Shown here: positions 26,799-35,162 of the stretch, piece by piece
Numbering within the stretch: the stretch's first letter is position 1
Layout of the letters: each line of letters starts with the position of its first letter
Assembly (NCBI RefSeq): GCF_046719735.1
Contig: NZ_JAUTWQ010000006.1
Span: forward strand, 62,001-126,000
DNA length: 64,000 bases
Source: Halobacillus_B rhizosphaerae
Lineage (GTDB): Bacteria; Bacillota; Bacilli; Bacillales; Halobacillaceae
Reading direction: 5' to 3'
Made by a program: the position numbers and the translations under genes
Notes under the pieces: model-generated
What the model saw: only the letters and a program-made list of their open reading frames with translations
Told to the model about the DNA's origin: nothing
The model's database searches: none

Positions 26799-27037
26799 GT
26801 TGAAGATAACTCCTTTCTTCACTTTTTTCACGAAAAGCTCAACAACACGTAAAAACCATTACCTCTTTTCTTTCTCCTTAAACCCTTTTTGGTCATGAAT
26901 CATCCTCAATAGCTCAGGAGGCCAAGAATTGACACAAAGTCGTCACCATTCCCTCCCTTTCCATAGGATATCAATGTAAGTCATCCTATAAAATATGGTA
27001 AACTGAATAAAACTATCATATGGGAAAGGATGTTCCG

Positions 27038-27532
27038 ATGTACGGATTAGAGGAAAAGAGACAAGAGGTTCTAAATTTCACAGCCGATGTTTCTGATGAA
27101 GAAGCACATATAAGACCCGATAAAGAATCGTGGTCCATGCTAGAGGTACTCGAGCACCTATATCTTATGGAGCAGCTCGTCGTGTATCAAATCAATCAAG
27201 CTATTAAACAAGGGGATCAGCGCACCACCTCTGATAAGCCTCTTCATAAAACAAGAAATAGAAATTATAAGGTCACTGCCCCGGAAGCCGTTCAGCCAAC
27301 TGGTGAAATAAGCAGTATTGCAGAGGCGGAACGCAGCCTTGAGAAAACAAGAGAAGCCACTTTGTTTCTCGTTCATAACAAGGATAAAGAGACTCTTAGA
27401 AACCGTACCTTTCCTCACCCCTCTTTTGGTGACATGAATCTTGAACAATGGATCGAATTTATTGGCTGGCATGAGCTCCGTCATTTAGATCAATTAAAGG
27501 AAATAAGAAGAAACTTAAATAACAAGGGCTGA
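27038..27532 (+). CDS. DinB family protein (DinB_2 type)
   Basis: Protein of 164 residues with the DinB-like four-helix fold. Metal-ligand-type histidines appear in 'MLEVLEHLYLMEQ' near residue 38 and in 'GWHELRHLDQLKEI' at the C-terminus, the usual signature of the DinB_2 subgroup (thiol-transferase or metal-dependent hydrolase relatives). The ATG at 27038 is seven bases after AAGGA. It has its own terminator. It is only distantly similar to the DinB protein at 15848. Reaction unknown. Confidence 0.8.
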   Translation: MYGLEEKRQEVLNFTADVSDEEAHIRPDKESWSMLEVLEHLYLMEQLVVYQINQAIKQGDQRTTSDKPLHKTRNRNYKVTAPEAVQPTGEISSIAEAERSLEKTREATLFLVHNKDKETLRNRTFPHPSFGDMNLEQWIEFIGWHELRHLDQLKEIRRNLNNKG

Positions 27533-27553
27533 GTTTATTCTCAGCTCTTGTTT
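27521..27553 (+). terminator. Intrinsic terminator after the DinB_2 gene
   Basis: Stem AACAAGGGCTGAG / CTCAGCTCTTGTT followed by TTTATTTTT; it overlaps the end of the coding region. Confidence 0.88.
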
Positions 27554-27704
27554 TATTTTTGTCTACCCTATGATTTTGGCGTTGATCCCCCTTTTTCCGT
27601 TATGAAGTCAAATACCAATCGTAGTCTCAACTTTATGTCCCTTCTCTCTTGTACGATTCACTGAAACCTAAACTGCCTATTTCTAACCGCTAACGTCCTG
27701 GACA

Positions 27705-27746
27705 GAAAAAACTCCCGATTCCGCAGATGGGAATCGGGAGTTTTTT
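27705..27746. terminator. Intrinsic terminator before the 87-residue protein's 3' end
   Basis: Stem AAAAAACTCCCGATTCC with GGGAATCGGGAGTTTTTT, 6 bp beyond the stop codon of the minus-strand gene at 27753. It is symmetrical and can function on both strands. Confidence 0.9.
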
Positions 27747-27752
27747 CTTAGA

Positions 27753-28016
27753 TTATTTATTTTCTTCAATCGGATCATCGAACAAATCAGTAAATTTAGC
27801 AACATTTTCATAACTGAATTCAAATGCCATTCTAATCTCACCGAAACTCGGTTGATAAAAATAGCCCTGAACTTCATAGCTGCTTTTGTTCTCTCTCACT
27901 TTTGTTAGATGAAAGTATCGCTGCATGTACTGTGCCATTTCTTCTAACTTCTTGTTTCGTACTTTTACCCATTGCTTTTTAAGTTCTTCAGTGGGAAAGT
28001 CAGTTTCCTTTAACAT
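27753..28016 (-). CDS. Hypothetical protein
   Basis: Cytoplasmic protein of 87 residues, charged, with an N-terminal helix ('TEELKKQWVKVRNKKLEEMAQ') followed by likely beta-strands ('SYEVQGYFYQPSFGEIRMAFEF'). I do not recognise the family. The gene is convincing: GAGGAGT lies seven bases before the ATG, a strong terminator follows, and the composition is that of a folded protein. The upstream region 28017-28266 contains a TATAAT-like box near 28065 on the minus strand and no other gene. Confidence 0.7.
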   Translation of the reverse strand: MLKETDFPTEELKKQWVKVRNKKLEEMAQYMQRYFHLTKVRENKSSYEVQGYFYQPSFGEIRMAFEFSYENVAKFTDLFDDPIEENK

Positions 28017-28266
28017 TGGTTCACTCCTCTACGGAAATAAAAGCTCTGAAACTATATAACCATTATACTATAAGAGCTTCTGGTAATTTTCAACTGCTAT
28101 TCTAAATAAAAGAGTTTTAGAAAGCAGATCCGCCTTTTTCATATTTTTAACACAAATCATTAATATGAGCAAATCGGTTTGAAAATACCTTCCTGCCAAA
28201 AAAAGTATCTTGCTCATTGGATTAAACCTACGATGCAGGGGAATCGTTTTTTTCTTTTTAAAACAA

Positions 28267-28296
28267 ACAGCTCAACCTAGTGGTACGTTGAACTGT
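28267..28296 (-). terminator. Terminator after the subtilase gene
   Basis: Minus-strand stem ACAGTTCAAC / GTTGAGCTGT (one G.U) followed by TTGTTTTAAAAA. It lies 46 bp beyond the subtilase stop codon. Nothing else is visible between it and the 87-residue protein's gene. Confidence 0.7.
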
Positions 28297-28342
28297 CTGC
28301 TTCATTACTATTTATCTTATGCTTCCTTTATGAAAATAGATT

Positions 28343-30883
28343 TCAACCCTGCTTCTTCATTTCATTTAATAAGTCCGCTCCAACTACCTGGTTTACTGCT
28401 CCTTCACCACCAAGGATTTTAAACTCCGCCGGGTGATGTTCATTCATGTAAGTTTGAATTTCTTCTGGAATAACTTTTTCCTTTACTAGAACAATAGGAG
28501 CCCCATTCTTTGCGGCTAAAACAGACCCCGTTAACGCGTCGGCAAAGTTTTCTCCTGTAGCGACATAAACACTTTTACTGGCTTGCTTAAGTCCGTCGAG
28601 GAAGGCAACCGTAGTTGCATACCTGTTTGTCCCTGCATAACGAACAGGATCCGGCAATTCATCCATAATTGGATCACTTACTACGCCAGAACCACCTACG
28701 ACAAGTGAATGATTCGTCTGTTCTGCGATTTCACGTGAAACCTCGGGTAATTCATTTTGTTTCGTTAATAGAATTGGATATCCATTCCTGGCAGCATAAG
28801 AAGCTGAGGATAAAGCATCAGGGAATTTCTCTCCACTAGAAACAATCGCTTTATCAAAACGAGTTTGCCCTTTGATCTTCAGCATCTCCTTAGCAATTTC
28901 AGCGGAAGTCTCATAACGATTCGTGCCAGCTAGACGGGTAACATTAATGTCCATCGCCTCTAGTGATTTTCTCACTTGGTCAGAAACTGCTCCTTCCCCT
29001 CCGAGTATATAAACGTTCTTTGTCCCAAGTCTAGTTAACTCTTTTGCTGTTTCTTTAGCAAGTGAGCTTCTTTTCGTTAATAGAATAGGGGAATTCAGCG
29101 CATAAGCAAGTGGAGAACCGGAAAGTGCATCAGGGAAATTGTCTCCGGTAGCGAGAACAACATTATCTGCCTTTGACCAGCCTTTTTTTGAAATTTCCAC
29201 GGCTGTTTCATAACGCGTACTTCCATTAATGCGGACCGGCTGATCCAGTTGTTTCTTCACTTCTATCGAGTAATTTTGTTTGGACCAATTTTCATAATAA
29301 TCGGTGATACCTATATAGTAGGTGCCAGGAGAAATTGTAAAGTTCAGAGTTTCAGGATCTCCTTGCATTCCTTCATCTTCCTCCATTAAACGAGAAAGTT
29401 TGCCGTCTTTCTTCTGATACAATCTAGCTACCAAATCCATATATTTAGCAGGACAGTGAATGGTAACCGATGCTGTTCCTGTGTGTGTAATTTCCAGCCG
29501 GTATAAATCCTGATCATTCGGAAAATCCAGTCCCTCTTTATTATATACGGGTTCTGTAAGAAGTTTGGTATTGGTTATCGAGAAGCTGGAGCCATCCTTC
29601 TTTCTTCCCTCCAGCGAAGAGTGCAGCGCTTTGTTTCCATTTACTTCCCCGAAACCAGTAGTAACTGAGAATTGCTGACTCCCCATAGCCGCAGAACCAT
29701 TTTCAAGAGCATACTCTATATCTTCCGGCTGCCAGTCAGGATGCTTGGTTTTAAGCAAAGCTGCAAGCCCGCTGACTACGGGGGCTGAAAACGAGGTGCC
29801 ATTGAGCTTATCATCATATCCTCCGCTTAGAGAAGTACTTTTTAGATATACTCCAGGAGCCATGATATCCAAAAAGCCTCCAAAGTTTGAGAAATCTGCT
29901 TTCTTCGGGGTCTTCGTTCTCAAATCAGCAGCACCGACTGCGATCACCCAAGGATAAGCAGCAGGAAAAGCGACTTTTGAGCTTTCGTCATTTCCAGAAG
30001 AAGCTACCAGTACGATTCCTTTCTTATGTGCATCCCAGAGCGCCCCTTCAATGCCGGGGTTAGAGTCAAAACTTCCAAAACTCATATTAATGACATCGAC
30101 TTTCTTAGTAATGGCATAATTAATTCCAGCAATAATGGCATCTGAAGACAATATATCACCTTTACCTGTCTTTATAGGTACGACTGATACACCCGGCGCT
30201 GTCCCCGTAATTCCAAAGCTGTTTGTGTTAGCAGCAATTATCCCGGCAACATGAGTCCCATGGCCATCCTTATCATCAGGAGTATGATCATCGTTTAGAG
30301 TGTCATACCCATCTGTGAGCCGGCCCTGCAGGTCCTTATGATCGGAATAGACACCTGTATCAATTACGGCTACCTTTACTTCTTTGTCTCCTCGCGTAAC
30401 ATCCCACGCCTGTTCCATACCAATTAACTTTAAGTAAGATTGGTCCCCATCTCTGTAATATGTATCCTTAGGAAGGAAATCTGTATGAAAATACTCATTA
30501 GGAGAAGCGAGCTCTACCTGATCCATTTCACGAATATTCTTAAGCTCTTTCAGATAATTCTGGTTATCAGGAATATGTACAGTCATCCAGTGACCTGTCT
30601 GTTTTGAGTTCTGGTCTTTAACTACAGAATAGTGAGACAAGTCTGCCTTCGAACCTTTTTCCACTTTAATTACAATTTGCCGATCCTTAATTTTATCTAA
30701 ATCTACTTCTTTCACACTTTGAGTTTTAAAGGAAGGTTTCGTTTCCTCTAATTGAATATCTTGTCCCTCTTGTTCAAAGCTGTCAATGTGTTTCGCGGCA
30801 GACTGAGCATATGTACCCGTCGCACCCGTGAACAGTACGTATAAAATCATCATGAGTATAGAAGCATTTCCAAGTTTCTTCAC
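28343..30883 (-). CDS. Secreted subtilisin-like serine protease with three CWB2 repeats
   Basis: Secreted S8 protease of 846 residues. A signal peptide (about residues 1-26, cleavage near TYAQS) is followed by a propeptide-like region, then the catalytic domain with Asp175 (VIDTG), His208 (DGHGTH), oxyanion Asn298 (SSGN) and Ser364 (GTSFSAP). A PPC-like beta-sandwich spans about residues 450-550. The C-terminal 290 residues contain three cell-wall-binding type 2 repeats, each with an RYETA/RYATT-like start and a later 'GDNFPDALSG'-type core; such triplets anchor proteins non-covalently to anionic wall polymers. Start is GTG at 30883 after AGGTGGGAG. It probably degrades extracellular protein at the cell surface. 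The same anchor module occurs in the protein at 50282. Confidence 0.94.
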   Translation of the reverse strand: MKKLGNASILMMILYVLFTGATGTYAQSAAKHIDSFEQEGQDIQLEETKPSFKTQSVKEVDLDKIKDRQIVIKVEKGSKADLSHYSVVKDQNSKQTGHWMTVHIPDNQNYLKELKNIREMDQVELASPNEYFHTDFLPKDTYYRDGDQSYLKLIGMEQAWDVTRGDKEVKVAVIDTGVYSDHKDLQGRLTDGYDTLNDDHTPDDKDGHGTHVAGIIAANTNSFGITGTAPGVSVVPIKTGKGDILSSDAIIAGINYAITKKVDVINMSFGSFDSNPGIEGALWDAHKKGIVLVASSGNDESSKVAFPAAYPWVIAVGAADLRTKTPKKADFSNFGGFLDIMAPGVYLKSTSLSGGYDDKLNGTSFSAPVVSGLAALLKTKHPDWQPEDIEYALENGSAAMGSQQFSVTTGFGEVNGNKALHSSLEGRKKDGSSFSITNTKLLTEPVYNKEGLDFPNDQDLYRLEITHTGTASVTIHCPAKYMDLVARLYQKKDGKLSRLMEEDEGMQGDPETLNFTISPGTYYIGITDYYENWSKQNYSIEVKKQLDQPVRINGSTRYETAVEISKKGWSKADNVVLATGDNFPDALSGSPLAYALNSPILLTKRSSLAKETAKELTRLGTKNVYILGGEGAVSDQVRKSLEAMDINVTRLAGTNRYETSAEIAKEMLKIKGQTRFDKAIVSSGEKFPDALSSASYAARNGYPILLTKQNELPEVSREIAEQTNHSLVVGGSGVVSDPIMDELPDPVRYAGTNRYATTVAFLDGLKQASKSVYVATGENFADALTGSVLAAKNGAPIVLVKEKVIPEEIQTYMNEHHPAEFKILGGEGAVNQVVGADLLNEMKKQG

Positions 30884-31113
30884 AAACTCCCACCTTTACT
30901 AGTCTATTGAAACTAAATGAACATCTTACATTATACATGAAAACTATGAAATTATACCCCATTAATGGTAAAGAGTTCCTACCATTCTACAAATTTCTCT
31001 ACCAAAAAGCAGAAGGCGAGCGGATGAGTGGATTGATGGACTTATGACTTCGAAGGACAAGGCAATCTGCAGCTGGACGAACAAAGGCGAGGAGGAACGT
31101 ATAGGAGAAACTA

Positions 31114-31150
31114 AAGTGGATGAAGCTCAGCTATTGAGCTTCATCCACTT
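31114..31150 (-). terminator. Terminator of the exopolysaccharide operon, overlapping the last stop codon
   Basis: Perfect 16-bp stem AAGTGGATGAAGCTCA / TGAGCTTCATCCACTT with a 5-base loop. The stop codon of the last operon gene (31127) lies inside the stem. The T-tract on the minus strand is weak (ACTTTAGTTT). Confidence 0.7.
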
Positions 31151-32101
31151 CTTCCAATGACTATAGTCATGGATAGCAATTCCGCCAAACCCGGGGTGTC
31201 CGTGAAATTCTTTTCTTAATTCTACTAATTGACCTTTCATTTGAGCGGGGCTTTGGTTATAAAAAGTGGTATGTTTTTCATCACTCATTTTCATAAGGTT
31301 AACAGCAACTATCACTGATTTCTGCTGATTGGCTGCCTGCTCTACTAATGGTGTGGCGATGCTTTTGATTCCATTTCTGCCTTGTATATTATCTCGATAA
31401 GCCATAATGGTAATCGAGTCCAGCTGTGAGATCATCCATTTCCCCAGGCTTTCCTTTGTTTCCGGATCCTTCACTTTATAGAGCCAGAAAGGAAAATCTC
31501 CGCTGACCTTTAAATTCGTATTTGCTTTCGCTGTGCGAATTAAATGCTTCACATTCCCAGTCCATTGATCAATCACCTGGTCCTGGTTCTTTTTCCACTC
31601 AGGAAGCAGATAAGGTTCAATATCCACATGAATTCCTGAGAACTTCTCCTCATCCGGAACTTTTTCATTGAATTCTTTCACGTTCTGGACAAATTTATCG
31701 ATACTCTTTTCATGCTTCGAAAGCGCCCAGGCAGGATCGCCTCCTAAGGCAAAGACTTCAATGCCTTTTTGATGAGCTTCCTTTATAAATGTACGGTAGG
31801 TTTGCGGATCAAAATCATTTTTTCCCACATGCAGATAGATAAGATTTACTTTTTCTTCTTGAGCAAATTCAACAGCCTGCGCCTCCCGACCGTCAATTTG
31901 GCTGGTATTCCAAATCCAAGTTGCTTTCGTTTGCGGTTCTTGCTTCATCCAGACACCTGCCGCTATTAGAATAACTAACAAACTGATCATAAAAAGATAG
32001 ACCTTGTAGTTTTCTTTCATACGATGAACGAATTTAATAAAGAAAGATCTTTCAGAACGTGTAGAGCTGAAAGATCCTTCTCCTTTCCTTGAGTTAAACA
32101 T
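31127..32101 (-). CDS. Membrane-anchored GH18-like (DxE) TIM-barrel protein
   Basis: Protein of about 324 residues. A Ser/Arg/Lys-rich cytoplasmic head is followed by one transmembrane helix ('VYLFMISLLVILIAAGVWM') and an extracellular domain. That domain has barrel-like strand motifs, including 'VNLIYLHVG', 'GIEVFALGGDPAWAL', 'FSGIHVDIEPY' and 'SITIMAYRD'. The GIHVDIEP segment is like the DxE catalytic signature of GH18-type and related glycosidases. It is homologous to both halves of the secreted protein at 42620. The ATG at 32101 overlaps the glmU-like stop (ATGTTTAA), implying coupling. Last gene of the exopolysaccharide operon, so it probably trims, releases or processes the polymer. Activity is inferred. 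Confidence 0.7.
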   Translation of the reverse strand: MFNSRKGEGSFSSTRSERSFFIKFVHRMKENYKVYLFMISLLVILIAAGVWMKQEPQTKATWIWNTSQIDGREAQAVEFAQEEKVNLIYLHVGKNDFDPQTYRTFIKEAHQKGIEVFALGGDPAWALSKHEKSIDKFVQNVKEFNEKVPDEEKFSGIHVDIEPYLLPEWKKNQDQVIDQWTGNVKHLIRTAKANTNLKVSGDFPFWLYKVKDPETKESLGKWMISQLDSITIMAYRDNIQGRNGIKSIATPLVEQAANQQKSVIVAVNLMKMSDEKHTTFYNQSPAQMKGQLVELRKEFHGHPGFGGIAIHDYSHWKKWMKLNS

Positions 32102-33071
32102 AACGGATTGCGCTAATATCATTGGTCATCGAAAAGTTCTTAATTTTCGTTTGATTTCCACAAACGTAATTCACTACATCTACATTCGGACCAATCATAC
32201 AATTCTCTCCAATTTTTGTTGTGCCTCTTAGATGGGTTCTTGGTTCAATGACCGTATCCCGGCCAATTTCTACATTAGTTTCTATATACGTCGAATCTGG
32301 ATCAATAATCGTAACACCCTGCTTCATATGATCAGTTAAAATTCTTTGCTGAAGAATTTTCTCTGCACGGGCAAGTTGCGTTCTATCATTAATTCCAAAA
32401 CCCTCTTCCGCAGACTGAACGCCGATCGCAGAGATCTTCTTTCCTTCTGATTTTAAAATTTCTATCACATCAGGAAGGTAATACTCTCCTTGACTATTAT
32501 TGTCAGATACTTGATTCAATGCAGCAAATAAGGATTGGTTATCAAAGCAGAAGATGCCCGTGTTCACTTCTTTGATTTCCAATTCGTCGTCTGAAGCGTC
32601 CTTATGTTCTACAATTCTCTCTACTTCTTCTTGATCGTTTCTGACGATTCTCCCGTACCCTGCAGGGTCTTCCAGCTTCATAGTAAGCACTGTAGCAGCA
32701 GCTCCTGATTCTTGTTGAAACTGAAAGCATTGTTCAAGAGTTTCACTAGTGATCAAGGGAGTATCTCCTGTTATAACCAGGGTGGTGCCCTGTTTCTTTG
32801 CTAACAGGTGTTCGCTTGTTTTTACCGCATGGGCCGTGCCCAGCTGTTCCTCCTGCCAAGCATATTGTAAGGAAGCTCCTAACTGATTCTTAACCGTTTC
32901 CTTCTGGTGCCCAACTACGGTGATGATCTCATCTGCGGACACACGCTTAAGCTGATTAATAACATGCTGGACCATATGTACTCCGCAAATGGTGTGGAGT
33001 ACCTTGGGCAAGTCTGATTTCATACGTGTACCTTTGCCAGCCGCCAAGATCACGGCGAATCTTTCACTCAC
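32094..33071 (-). CDS. GlmU-like UDP-GlcNAc pyrophosphorylase lacking the acetyltransferase domain
   Basis: Protein of 325 residues corresponding to the N-terminal uridylyltransferase domain of GlmU, which makes UDP-GlcNAc from GlcNAc-1-P and UTP. The nucleotide-binding signature 'LAAGKGTRMKSDLPKVLH' is intact near the N-terminus, as are 'GDTPLI' and 'NTGIFCF'. The left-handed beta-helix begins ('GVTIIDPDSTYIETNVEIG') but stops after about two to three coils, whereas housekeeping GlmU is around 455 residues and carries the acetyltransferase site there. The end is clean: the next gene's ATG overlaps the stop, so this is a designed short form rather than a recent frameshift. Start GTG at 33071 after GGGGG. 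It would supply UDP-GlcNAc for the neighbouring synthase. Confidence 0.85.
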   Translation of the reverse strand: MSERFAVILAAGKGTRMKSDLPKVLHTICGVHMVQHVINQLKRVSADEIITVVGHQKETVKNQLGASLQYAWQEEQLGTAHAVKTSEHLLAKKQGTTLVITGDTPLITSETLEQCFQFQQESGAAATVLTMKLEDPAGYGRIVRNDQEEVERIVEHKDASDDELEIKEVNTGIFCFDNQSLFAALNQVSDNNSQGEYYLPDVIEILKSEGKKISAIGVQSAEEGFGINDRTQLARAEKILQQRILTDHMKQGVTIIDPDSTYIETNVEIGRDTVIEPRTHLRGTTKIGENCMIGPNVDVVNYVCGNQTKIKNFSMTNDISAIRYV

Positions 33072-33101
33072 AATAAATCCCCCATTCCTAGCTTTAAATG
33101 A

Positions 33102-33278
33102 TTAGGAAAAACTATTCATGTTTAATTGATGGTATTGATAAATTGGCTTTAAGTCATCGATTACTTCATGAATCATTTCTTCGTCATTTTGAATTTGCTG
33201 ATTTTCTACCTTTTCGTGAATTCCCGTCATAATCCGAAACAATTTATCTTGATTCAGCAGCGTTTCTTTTCTATCCAT
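33102..33278 (-). CDS. 58-residue protein of the exopolysaccharide operon
   Basis: Short open frame of 58 residues between glmS and the glmU-like gene. The sequence is polar and helical ('MDRKETLLNQDKLFRIM', 'QNDEEMIHEVIDDLKPIYQ') with no membrane helix. The ATG at 33278 is preceded by AGGTG, and the frame starts 12 bp after the glmS stop and ends 31 bp before the glmU-like start, filling the gap as expected for an operon member. I recognise no family. It may regulate or bind one of the precursor enzymes; this is speculation. Confidence 0.6.
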   Translation of the reverse strand: MDRKETLLNQDKLFRIMTGIHEKVENQQIQNDEEMIHEVIDDLKPIYQYHQLNMNSFS

Positions 33279-33289
33279 AGAGGCACCTA

Positions 33290-35122
33290 TTATTCTACGG
33301 TTACACTTTTGGCAAGATTTCTAGGCTTATCCACATCGTTCCCTAATGCAAGGGACGTATAGTACGCGATCAGCTGAAGCGGGATTACCGTTAACAGCGG
33401 GGTTAGGATGGATAGAGTGTTTGGGATAAAGCATGTCTCATCAACGTAATCCCAGATCTTCATATCCCCTTCAATGGCGATCCCTAGTACTTGAGCACCG
33501 CGAGCTTTCACTTCTTTAATATTTCCGAGCATTTTCTCACTCACCGATTCCTGGGTCATAAGGGAAACAATCGGTGTACCTTCTTCTATTAAAGCGAGCG
33601 TTCCGTGTTTTAATTCACCGGCAGGGTAAGCTTCGGAATGAATGTAGGAAATTTCCTTCAGTTTTAGCGAGCCTTCAAGAGAAACGGCATGATCCACTCC
33701 TCTTCCCAAGAAGAAGACGCTAGAGGCATCTTTAATAGATTCAGCGTACCAGCGAATCCCCTTCGAATGCTCAAGAATCTCTTCAATTTGCTCAGGAATG
33801 GCGGCAATTCCCTCAATTAATTGGTCTTTGTAATCCTCGGATAATCTATCTTTACTTTGCGAAAGATAGATTCCTAGCAGATAAAAGGACAAAACTTGTG
33901 TTGTATAAGCTTTCGTTGAGGCAACGGCGATCTCAGGTCCTGCCATAGTCAGAATAACTTCATCCGCTTCCCTTGCAATTGAGCTGCCTACGACATTCGT
34001 GATTGCTAATACATTCGCACCCATGTGCTGACTTTGACGCAAAGCGGCCAGCGTGTCGGCAGTTTCACCAGATTGACTGACTACAATTACGAGCGTTCTT
34101 TCATTAATGATCGGATTGCGGTATCTAAATTCGGAGGCAACTTCTACTTCAACTGGTATTCTAGTTAATTCTTCAATCACGTGCTTGCCGATAAGGCCGG
34201 CGTGATAAGCAGTTCCGCATGCTACAATCGAAATCTTATCCCAGTTATTCATCTGTTCCTTTGTCCAATTCAGTTCCTCAAATTCCACTAGTTTCGTTTC
34301 TTCGTTAAGGCGGCCCGTCATTGTTTTTTTCAGACCATGAGGCTGTTCAAAGATTTCCTTAAGCATAAAGTGGTCATAACCATTCTTTTCCGCCTGTTCC
34401 ATATCCCAGTCCACTTGGAAGAGATCACGGTTAATTTGATTTCCTGTGTTTGTTTCCAGCAGAGTGATGTCGTCTTCCGTCATAACAGCCATTTCACCAT
34501 CTTCTAGAATATAGACATCTCTTGTATACTCAAGGACCGCAGGAATATCAGAGCTGATTAAATTTTCATTTTCTCCAGCTCCAATAATCAGCGGACTTGC
34601 CTGACGAACAGCATACAGCTTGTCCGGTTCATGTTTGGAAACAATGCCTAAAGCATAGGCACCTTCAAGCTTTTTCACCACTTCTTGAATAGCAGCAATC
34701 ATATCGCCATTGAATACGTGAGAGAATAAATGCGACACAACTTCTGAGTCCGTTTCTGAAATAAAAGTATATCCTTTTTCTATTAACTCTTTTTTAATTT
34801 CCATATAATTTTCGATGATCCCGTTGTGAACGACGGCAAACTCATTTTGTGCATCAGTGTGAGGATGAGAATTTTCATTAGATGGGCGTCCGTGAGTAGC
34901 CCAGCGTGTGTGACCAATACCCACAGTTCCTGCTAGCGGATCCTGACCGACTTTTTCCTCCAGTCCATCAAGTCTTCCTTCCGTTTTTCTTACATGAACG
35001 GATTCACCGTCATGTACTGCAATGCCAACTGAATCGTAACCTCGATATTCTAATTTTTCCAAGCCAGATGTTAAAATATTTTGAGTTTGTTTCGTGCCAA
35101 TATAACCGATGATTCCGCACAT
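33290..35122 (-). CDS. glmS: Glutamine--fructose-6-phosphate aminotransferase (GlmS paralogue)
   Basis: GlmS of 610 residues converts fructose-6-phosphate and glutamine into glucosamine-6-phosphate, the first step to UDP-GlcNAc. The class II amidotransferase domain begins with the catalytic Cys right after Met (MCGIIGYIG) and has 'HTRWATHG'. Two SIS domains follow ('VACGTAYHAG', 'VSQSGETADT', 'EVASEFRYR'), and it ends 'PRNLAKSVTVE'. I chose the ATG at 35122, nine bases after AAGGGAG, because maturation requires Cys at position 2; an ATG at 35131 is too close. Only 40 bp separate it from the dehydrogenase gene, so the glmS ribozyme typical of the housekeeping gene is absent. It is therefore likely a second copy dedicated to polysaccharide precursors. 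Confidence 0.95.
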   Translation of the reverse strand: MCGIIGYIGTKQTQNILTSGLEKLEYRGYDSVGIAVHDGESVHVRKTEGRLDGLEEKVGQDPLAGTVGIGHTRWATHGRPSNENSHPHTDAQNEFAVVHNGIIENYMEIKKELIEKGYTFISETDSEVVSHLFSHVFNGDMIAAIQEVVKKLEGAYALGIVSKHEPDKLYAVRQASPLIIGAGENENLISSDIPAVLEYTRDVYILEDGEMAVMTEDDITLLETNTGNQINRDLFQVDWDMEQAEKNGYDHFMLKEIFEQPHGLKKTMTGRLNEETKLVEFEELNWTKEQMNNWDKISIVACGTAYHAGLIGKHVIEELTRIPVEVEVASEFRYRNPIINERTLVIVVSQSGETADTLAALRQSQHMGANVLAITNVVGSSIAREADEVILTMAGPEIAVASTKAYTTQVLSFYLLGIYLSQSKDRLSEDYKDQLIEGIAAIPEQIEEILEHSKGIRWYAESIKDASSVFFLGRGVDHAVSLEGSLKLKEISYIHSEAYPAGELKHGTLALIEEGTPIVSLMTQESVSEKMLGNIKEVKARGAQVLGIAIEGDMKIWDYVDETCFIPNTLSILTPLLTVIPLQLIAYYTSLALGNDVDKPRNLAKSVTVE

Positions 35123-35162
35123 AATTTTCATCTCCCTTACGATTTAGAAATTGAGTTATTTT

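Noticed and set aside
26890..26920. Fur box upstream of the FbpA-like gene
   Set aside because: Only a loose match to the consensus was found; not enough to list as a site.
35123..35162. glmS ribozyme
   Set aside because: Looked for upstream of glmS, but the 40-bp gap is far too short.
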